Shown here piece after piece: positions 6,694-10,551 of a stretch of DNA of 10,551 bases (its first letter is position 1; the number at the start of each line of letters is the position of its first letter). Below the pieces are notes generated by a model. The model was not told the origin of the DNA and ran no database searches. It saw only the letters and a list, made by a program, of their open reading frames with translations. Source of the DNA: JANNOG01 sp050329835 (GTDB taxonomy: Bacteria > Actinomycetota > Actinomycetes > Actinomycetales > JBBAYJ01); NCBI GenBank assembly GCA_050329835.1, contig JBHJOJ010000064.1, positions 1 through 10,551 of the forward strand, in the 5' to 3' direction. The position numbers were made by a program, and so were the translations under genes.

Positions 6694-6717
6694 CGCTTGT
6701 GAAAGTCTGCACAAGCG
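6694..6717 (-). promoter_or_regulatory. Rex (redox-sensing repressor) operator at the ndh promoter
   Basis: An 8-base perfect inverted repeat (CGCTTGTG-N8-CACAAGCG) contains an 18-base core, TTGTGCAGACTTTCACAA on the minus strand (6697-6714). It fits the Rex operator consensus TTGTGAA-N4-TTCACAA with a single mismatch. It covers the proposed -10 box and transcription start of ndh, the right place for repression. Rex of Streptomyces and relatives releases DNA when NADH rises, and respiratory genes are its known targets. No rex gene is in the window. Confidence 0.75.
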
Positions 6718-6732
6718 CCAACCCGTTGTCAC
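6704..6732 (-). promoter_or_regulatory. Proposed ndh promoter
   Basis: On the minus strand, GTGACA (6732-6727; 5 of 6 to TTGACA) and CAGACT (6709-6704; 3 of 6 to TATAAT) are spaced by 17 bases. Initiation near 6697 would give a leader of about 30 bases carrying the Shine-Dalgarno. The -10 is weak, and the Rex-like operator overlaps it. Confidence 0.45.
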
Positions 6733-6745
6733 CCCTGGGGATTCC

Positions 6746-6760
6746 CGGGGCAGGGCCCCG
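6746..6760. other. Short GC-rich hairpin upstream of ndh
   Basis: CGGGGC-AGG-GCCCCG is a perfect 6-base stem with a 3-base loop, lying between the long hairpin at 6775-6825 and the ndh promoter. It may add to termination of transcription arriving from the M20 locus. Confidence 0.4.
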
Positions 6761-6774
6761 CTAGTCCCCGTCGA

Positions 6775-6825
6775 ACTCCACGGAACCCGGTGACGGAGCT
6801 GGTCCGTGACCGGGTGCGGTGGAGT
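6775..6825 (-). terminator. Long interrupted hairpin after the M20 locus, probable terminator
   Basis: The outer stem is ACTCCAC/GTGGAGT (6775-6781 with 6819-6825). After a 3-by-3 internal loop comes an inner stem of 7 pairs, a G-G mismatch and 5 more pairs (6785-6797 with 6803-6815), around a 5-base loop. In all 19 base pairs span 51 bases. It starts 7 bases after the M20 stop on the minus strand. No U-tract follows. It should insulate ndh from upstream transcription. Confidence 0.65.
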
Positions 6826-6832
6826 CCGGCCG

Positions 6833-7881
6833 TCAGGGCGTGCCGCAGACGTCGACCGCGAGCGCGGCGAGGGTGCGGGCGGCGCCCACCACCTCGGGCA
6901 CCGGGACCGACTCGTCGGGGCCGTGGGCGAGGGTGACGTCGCCGGGGCCGTAGTGGACGGTCGGGACGCCCTCGGCGACCAGCAGGCGCAGGTCGCTGCC
7001 GTACGGGGCGCCCCACGACCCGGCGGCCCGGCCCGCCACCGCCGCGTGCGCCCGGTGGACCGCGGCGGCGACGGCGTGCTCAGCCGGCGTGCGCCCGGGC
7101 GCGAACTGTCCGCCCCACCACTCGACCTCGGCGGGGTGGTCCCGCAGCCACGGGTCCTCCGAGCACGCCCGGGCCACTGCCTCCTGCAGCTGGTGCCGGG
7201 CCGCCTCGACCGGCTCGTCGAGCGCGACGCCGAGCCGGCCCTCCGCGACCAGCAGGTCCGGTACCGACGAGGGCCAGTCCCCGGCCGACACGGTCCCGAT
7301 CTCGATCGGGTAGGCCGGGCTCCCACCGGCGCATGAGCAGGTCCGGGTCCGCGTTGCGGCGGCGCTCCAGCCGCCGCAACGCGAGGAACACGGGCAGGAA
7401 CTTCTCGACGGCGCTGATCCCGGCGGCCCGTCGGGAGGCGTGGGTGGCGGCGCCGCGGACCGTGACCCGGAAGGTCAGCGAGGACCAGGTCGCCGGAGAC
7501 GGCGCCGTCGAAGAGGCCGGACCGCCGCCACGCGTCGGGGTCGCCGGGCGGCACCACGTCGACGTGGGCGGCGAGCATGAGCGCGGGCCCGTCCCCGGTG
7601 CTGGGCAGCCGGGCGACGACGCCGTGGGTCGTGCCCCCGGCGGCCGCGCGGTCGACCTCGACGCCCGGGGAGCCGGGGTCGCGGGCGAGGTCCGCGACTC
7701 CCGCGTGCCACTCGTCGACGTCCAGGCCGTCGGCCCGCAGGGTGTCCGCCAGGGAGTCCTGGAGCTGGTGCTCGACGGCCGTCCCGGTCACGCTCGGCAT
7801 CCGGACCAGGTCGGTGACCAGTGACGCCGACGCCTCCTGGGAGGCGACGGGGTCGAGGGCCCGGGCGTGCCAGTCGGTCAC
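6833..7881 (-). pseudogene. M20 family metallopeptidase (acetylornithine deacetylase/DapE-like), broken by deletion and frame changes
   Basis: Pieces of one M20 peptidase lie in order in three reading frames. Part A (GTG 7881 to about 7480) has the N-terminus with DLVRMPSVTGTA and the metal-site MLAAHVDVVPPGD. Part B (about 7478-7319, another frame) reads LTFRVTVRGAATHASRR, then ISAVEKFLPVFLALRRLE. Part C (about 7317-6836, third frame) reads PAYPIEIGTVSAGDW, then VPDLLVAEGRLGVAL, GAPYGSDLR and YGPGDVTLAHGPDE. Intact relatives have about 70-80 more residues between A and B, including GxGAxDMKGG (bridging Asp) and the Glu-Glu pair (catalytic base and metal ligand). These are gone, so even a frame-corrected product would be inactive. 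The second break, near 7317-7319, is explained by one extra C: removing it gives RRWEPAYPIEIG. The reading pieces still look well conserved, so the loss may be recent or partly an assembly error. Confidence 0.85.
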
Positions 7882-7919
7882 CGCCGGACCCCAGCCGCGC
7901 CAGGAGCGGTCCGGCTCCG

Positions 7920-7925
7920 AAGTTA
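7920..7925 (-). promoter_or_regulatory. Possible -10 box of the M20 locus
   Basis: TAACTT on the minus strand (fits TAnnnT) overlaps the left arm of the palindrome at 7922-7937. Initiation near 7913 would leave a leader of about 30 bases before GTG 7881. No clear -35 is seen. Confidence 0.35.
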
Positions 7926-7937
7926 CCGGCAGGTAAC
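7922..7937. promoter_or_regulatory. Palindromic operator between the M20 remnant and fadE
   Basis: GTTACC-GGCA-GGTAAC is a perfect 6-base inverted repeat with a 4-base spacer. Its size and form suit a TetR-type repressor, a class that often controls fatty acid oxidation genes in actinomycetes. It overlaps -10-like boxes on both strands (TAACAT plus, TAACTT minus), so one protein could silence both divergent genes. The regulator is not in the window and its identity is inferred only by form. Confidence 0.6.
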
Positions 7938-7939
7938 AT
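7934..7939 (+). promoter_or_regulatory. -10 box of the fadE-like gene
   Basis: TAACAT (fits TAnnnT) overlaps the right arm of the palindrome. Initiation near 7946 would give a leader of roughly 18 bases that just includes the Shine-Dalgarno AGGAGGG. The -35 region (about 7911-7916) does not match consensus, so activation or an alternative sigma factor is possible. Confidence 0.45.
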
Positions 7940-7963
7940 GATGGCGGACAGGAGGGAGCCGCC

Positions 7964-9931
7964 ATGCCGACCACGGCCGTCCCCGCGCCGCCCGCGCCCC
8001 CCGCCCGCGCCGCCTCGCAGGCCCCGGACTCCGAGCTCACGGCACAGCTCACCGCTGTGCTCGACGGTCACCGTCCCGAGCTGCGCCGACAGCTGCGGGA
8101 GGCCTTGCGGGCCGACTGGTTCGCCCCGTCCGCGGCCGAGGAGACGCTCGACCTCGAGGGGCGCCGGGCCCGCACCCTCGAGCGGCTGCGCGCCTTCGCC
8201 GCCACGGGCCTCACCCGCATCGGCTTCCCGCCCGAGCACGGCGGCACCGGCCACGAGGGCGCCGCCGACCTGTCCGGCTCCGTCATCGTGTACGAGATGC
8301 TCGGCCTGGGCGACCTGTCGCTCATGGTCAAGGCCGGCGTCCAGTGGGGACTGTTCGGCGGCGCCGTCCAGGTCCTGGGGACCGCTCGCCACCACCGGGA
8401 GCTCCTGCCGGGGATCCTCGACGGCACGCTGCTGGGCTGCTTCGCCATGACGGAGTCGGGGCACGGCTCCGACGTCCAGCGGCTGCGCACCACGGCGACC
8501 TACGACCCGGCGACCGAGGAGTTCGTCGTCCACACCCCGGAGCCGTCGGCGCGCAAGGACTACATCGGCAACGCCGCCCGCGACGGGCGCCTAGCGGTGG
8601 TGTTCGCCCAGCTGGAGACCCGCGGTGAGCGCCACGGCGTCCACGCGCTGCTCGTCCCGCTGCGCGACGACGACGGCCGGCCCCTGCCCGGGGTCGCGAT
8701 CGGCGACTGCGGCGCCAAGGGCGGGCTCGCGGGGGTCGACAACGGCCGGCTGTCGTTCGACCGGATGCGGGTGCCGCGCACCGCCCTGCTCGACCGCTAC
8801 GCCGCCGTCGCGCCCGACGGCACCTACTCGAGCCCGATCGACTCGTCCAACCGGCGGTTCTTCACCATGATCGGCGCCCTGGTCCGCGGCCGGGTGAGCG
8901 TCGCCGGCGCGGCCACCAGCGCCGGGAAGGTCGCCCTCACGATCGCCGTCCAGCACGCCCTCGGCCGCCGGCAGTTCCCCGGTCCGGACGGCGCCGAGAC
9001 CCTGCTCCTCGACCACCCGTCCCACCGCCGCAAGCTGCTGCCGGCGCTGGCCCGCACCTATGCGCTGTCGTTCGTCCAGGACGAGGTGGCCGCGCTCGTG
9101 GGGACCGCAGCGGACGAGGCGGGCCGGCGCCGGCTGGAGTACCTCGCGGCCGGGCTCAAGGCCACGGCCACCGCCCACGCCGTCCGCACCGTGCAGACCT
9201 GCCGGGAGGCCTGCGGCGGCGCCGGGTACCTGGCCGAGAACCGCCTGCCGGTCCTGCGCGGGGACGTCGACGTGTTCACGACGTTCGAGGGCGACAACAC
9301 GGTGCTGCTGCAGCTCGTCGCCAAGGGGCTGCTCACCGACCACCGGCACCACCTCGGGGAGCTCGACGCGCTGGGGACCGCCCGGGCCGTCGCGGGGCAG
9401 GTCGGCGGCCTGCTCGCGGAGCGGGTCGGGGCCCGTTCCCTGGTGCGCCGGGTGCGCGAGGCCGTCCCCGGCCGCACCCGGTCCGCCCTGCTCGACCGGC
9501 AGGTGCAGGCGGCGCTGCTGGCGGACCGCGAGCAGCACGTCCTCGAGGGGCTGGCGCGGCGGCTGTCGCACGGCCGGGGGTCGGAGCGGGGCGCGGCCCA
9601 GGCCGCGGCCGCCGCCCAGGAGCACATGGCCGCCGCGGCCCGGGCCGCGATGGACCGGGTCGCCTTCGAGGCGTTCGCCCGCGGGGTCGAGCGTGCCGAG
9701 GAGCCGGCCCGCCCGGTGCTCTCGCGGCTGCTCGACCTCCACGCGCTCGCGACGATCGAGGCCGACCTCGCCTGGTTCCTCGTCCACGACCGCCTCGACC
9801 CGGCGGCGGCCCGTGTCCTCGGGTCCCTCGTGGACGACCTGTGCGCGGGCGTCCGGCGCGACGCCCGGACCCTCGTGGACGCCCTCGGCGTCGACGACGC
9901 GTGGTCGGCGGCGGTGCTGACCGCGGACTGA
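7964..9931 (+). CDS. Acyl-CoA dehydrogenase / acyl-CoA oxidase-like flavoprotein
   Basis: A 655-residue protein, longer than the roughly 380-400 residues of ordinary acyl-CoA dehydrogenases and in the range of the acyl-CoA oxidase-like branch. It would catalyse FAD-dependent alpha,beta-desaturation of an acyl-CoA, the first step of fatty acid beta-oxidation, in the cytosol. The N-terminal helical domain spans about 25-155. The beta domain holds CFAMTESGHGSDVQRLRTTATYD (159-181), the FAD/substrate motif of the family. The FAD-binding helical domain includes RGRVSVAGAATSAGK (308-322), CREACGGAGYLAENR (413-427) and TTFEGDNTVLLQLVAK (439-454), where E442 is the likely catalytic base as in oxidases. 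The C-terminal 200 residues match the extra oxidase-type helical domain only in length and composition. ATG 7964 follows AGGAGGG by 7 bases. Whether oxygen or an electron-transfer flavoprotein is the acceptor cannot be read here. The palindrome upstream suggests substrate-responsive control. Confidence 0.9.
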   Translation: MPTTAVPAPPAPPARAASQAPDSELTAQLTAVLDGHRPELRRQLREALRADWFAPSAAEETLDLEGRRARTLERLRAFAATGLTRIGFPPEHGGTGHEGAADLSGSVIVYEMLGLGDLSLMVKAGVQWGLFGGAVQVLGTARHHRELLPGILDGTLLGCFAMTESGHGSDVQRLRTTATYDPATEEFVVHTPEPSARKDYIGNAARDGRLAVVFAQLETRGERHGVHALLVPLRDDDGRPLPGVAIGDCGAKGGLAGVDNGRLSFDRMRVPRTALLDRYAAVAPDGTYSSPIDSSNRRFFTMIGALVRGRVSVAGAATSAGKVALTIAVQHALGRRQFPGPDGAETLLLDHPSHRRKLLPALARTYALSFVQDEVAALVGTAADEAGRRRLEYLAAGLKATATAHAVRTVQTCREACGGAGYLAENRLPVLRGDVDVFTTFEGDNTVLLQLVAKGLLTDHRHHLGELDALGTARAVAGQVGGLLAERVGARSLVRRVREAVPGRTRSALLDRQVQAALLADREQHVLEGLARRLSHGRGSERGAAQAAAAAQEHMAAAARAAMDRVAFEAFARGVERAEEPARPVLSRLLDLHALATIEADLAWFLVHDRLDPAAARVLGSLVDDLCAGVRRDARTLVDALGVDDAWSAAVLTAD

Positions 9932-9964
9932 CCGTCGGCGGCCGGGGCGCCCGGTGGCGGCGCT

Positions 9965-9983
9965 TCTCCACAGGATCTCCAGG
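9965..9983 (+). promoter_or_regulatory. Tandem direct repeat upstream of the response regulator, candidate autoregulatory site
   Basis: TCTCCACAGGA is followed by TCTCCAGG, so TCTCC recurs at 11-base spacing (9965 and 9976), one helical turn. OmpR-type regulators bind tandem direct repeats of about this period, often at their own promoters. The repeat lies about 35-50 bases before the proposed -10 box. Confidence 0.4.
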
Positions 9984-10015
9984 TCGTCCTCCGCCCGCCC
10001 GCGGTCCGGGCTGGC

Positions 10016-10021
10016 TACCGT
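10016..10021 (+). promoter_or_regulatory. -10 box of a probable leaderless promoter for the response regulator
   Basis: TACCGT (fits TAnnnT) ends exactly 6 bases before the GTG at 10028, which has no Shine-Dalgarno. The arrangement copies that of the ABC ATPase start. No good -35 is visible, so the upstream direct repeats may act as an activator site. Confidence 0.45.
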
Positions 10022-10027
10022 CGGCGC

Positions 10028-10551
10028 GTGATCGGGGAGGTACCGGGCGGCACGCCGGTCCGGCGGCGGGTGCTGGTCGTCGAGGACGACCCGGGGATCG
10101 CCGACGCCGTCGCCCGCCGCCTGCGCAGCGAGGGGTACGACGTCGACACCGTCCACGACGGTCCCGCCGCCGTGGCCGCCGTCCTCGGCGAGGGCCCGGC
10201 CACGACGGCCGCCCCGGGCGGGGCGGCCGCCGGCGACGGGGGCGGCGGTCGCTACGACGCGGTGGTCCTCGACGTCATGCTGCCAGGCCTCGACGGGCTC
10301 GAGGTGTGCCGGAGGATCCAGGCCCGCATCCCCGTCCCGGTGCTCATGCTGACCGCCCGGGCCGAGGAGGCGGACCGCCTCGTCGGGCTCGCCGTGGGGG
10401 CCGACGACTACCTCGCCAAGCCCTTCAGCCCGCGGGAGCTCGTGGCCCGGGTGGCGGCGCTGCTGCGGCGGGTGGACCGGGCGGCGCAGCTCGCCGCGGC
10501 GGGCCGGGCGCCGGGCGGCGGCCTGCACGTCGGCGCGGTGCACGTGGATCC
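10028..10551 (+). CDS. OmpR/PhoB-type response regulator, N-terminal part (runs off right edge)
   Basis: The first 174 codons hold a complete receiver domain and the linker towards an output domain that lies beyond the window. Visible landmarks are the acidic pair D20-D21 in VLVVEDDPG, the phosphorylation site D82 in VVLDVMLPGLDGLEV, T109 in MLTAR and K131 in DDYLAKPFSPRELVARVAALLRR. The last of these is typical of the OmpR/PhoB family, whose winged-helix domain normally follows. Between helix 2 and strand 3 (about residues 53-75) there is a Gly/Ala-rich insert of about 20 residues not usual in receivers; all active-site residues are kept. The GTG at 10028 lacks a Shine-Dalgarno but has a -10-like box 6 bases upstream; a GTG at codon 15 is the alternative but would remove the start of strand 1. 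A partner histidine kinase would be expected downstream, outside the window. Confidence 0.9.
   Translation, partial: MIGEVPGGTPVRRRVLVVEDDPGIADAVARRLRSEGYDVDTVHDGPAAVAAVLGEGPATTAAPGGAAAGDGGGGRYDAVVLDVMLPGLDGLEVCRRIQARIPVPVLMLTARAEEADRLVGLAVGADDYLAKPFSPRELVARVAALLRRVDRAAQLAAAGRAPGGGLHVGAVHVD

Noticed and set aside
5290..8052. A stop-free minus-strand frame of 920 codons that looks like an M20 peptidase fused to NDH-2
   Set aside because: The middle of this frame (about 7480-6670) is not protein-like and the real M20 C-terminal half is in other frames. NDH-2 has its own GTG, Shine-Dalgarno, promoter and Rex-like site, with terminator hairpins upstream. The long frame is an effect of high GC and the broken M20 gene.
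8591..10543. 650-codon minus-strand open frame opposite fadE and the response regulator
   Set aside because: Composition is that of a shadow frame, and it crosses two clear genes on the plus strand with conserved motifs.

Overview
The window is very GC-rich, starts genes freely with GTG, and carries gene families typical of Actinomycetota: a GuaB1-type CBS-domain reductase, an actinobacterial-style 2-oxoglutarate dehydrogenase N-terminus, type II NADH dehydrogenase (NDH-2) and a DD-carboxypeptidase with a long Pro/Ala-rich N-terminus. It looks like an ordinary chromosomal housekeeping region of a high-GC actinomycete; genus cannot be set from this sequence alone. No mobile element, CRISPR array, tRNA or rRNA was seen.

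Layout. On the minus strand from the left edge: the N-terminus of kgd/sucA (1-222, partial), preceded on that strand by an ABC-2 exporter pair, ATPase (1177-2148) and permease (359-1180), which overlap by 4 bases and end in a strong hairpin (320-350). Divergent from the ATPase is guaB1 (2277-3749, plus), followed by an M15 DD-carboxypeptidase (3924-5279, plus). The M15 gene converges with ndh (5290-6666, minus), with 10 bases between the stops. Upstream of ndh, on the minus strand, lies an M20 metallopeptidase gene (6833-7881) broken by an internal deletion and two frame changes. Divergent from it is an acyl-CoA dehydrogenase/oxidase-like fadE gene (7964-9931, plus), and then the start of an OmpR-type response regulator (10028 to the right edge, plus).

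How the parts relate. The genes serve central and energy metabolism (TCA cycle, NADH oxidation, fatty acid oxidation, purine salvage), the cell wall (M15) and sensing/export. No multi-gene novel system is evident; the informative part is the regulatory DNA. A near-consensus Rex operator overlaps the ndh promoter and would tie NDH-2 to the NADH/NAD+ ratio. A CRP/GlxR-like palindrome precedes the M15 gene. A GTTACC-N4-GGTAAC palindrome sits between the M20 remnant and fadE, overlapping -10-like boxes on both strands. A perfect palindrome flanked by direct repeats occupies the guaB1 leader. Two genes (ABC ATPase and response regulator) have a -10-like box exactly 6 bases before GTG and no Shine-Dalgarno sequence, as expected of leaderless transcripts.

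No gene-free stretch exceeds 300 bases; the longest gaps (3750-3923 and 6667-6832) are described through their regulatory features.
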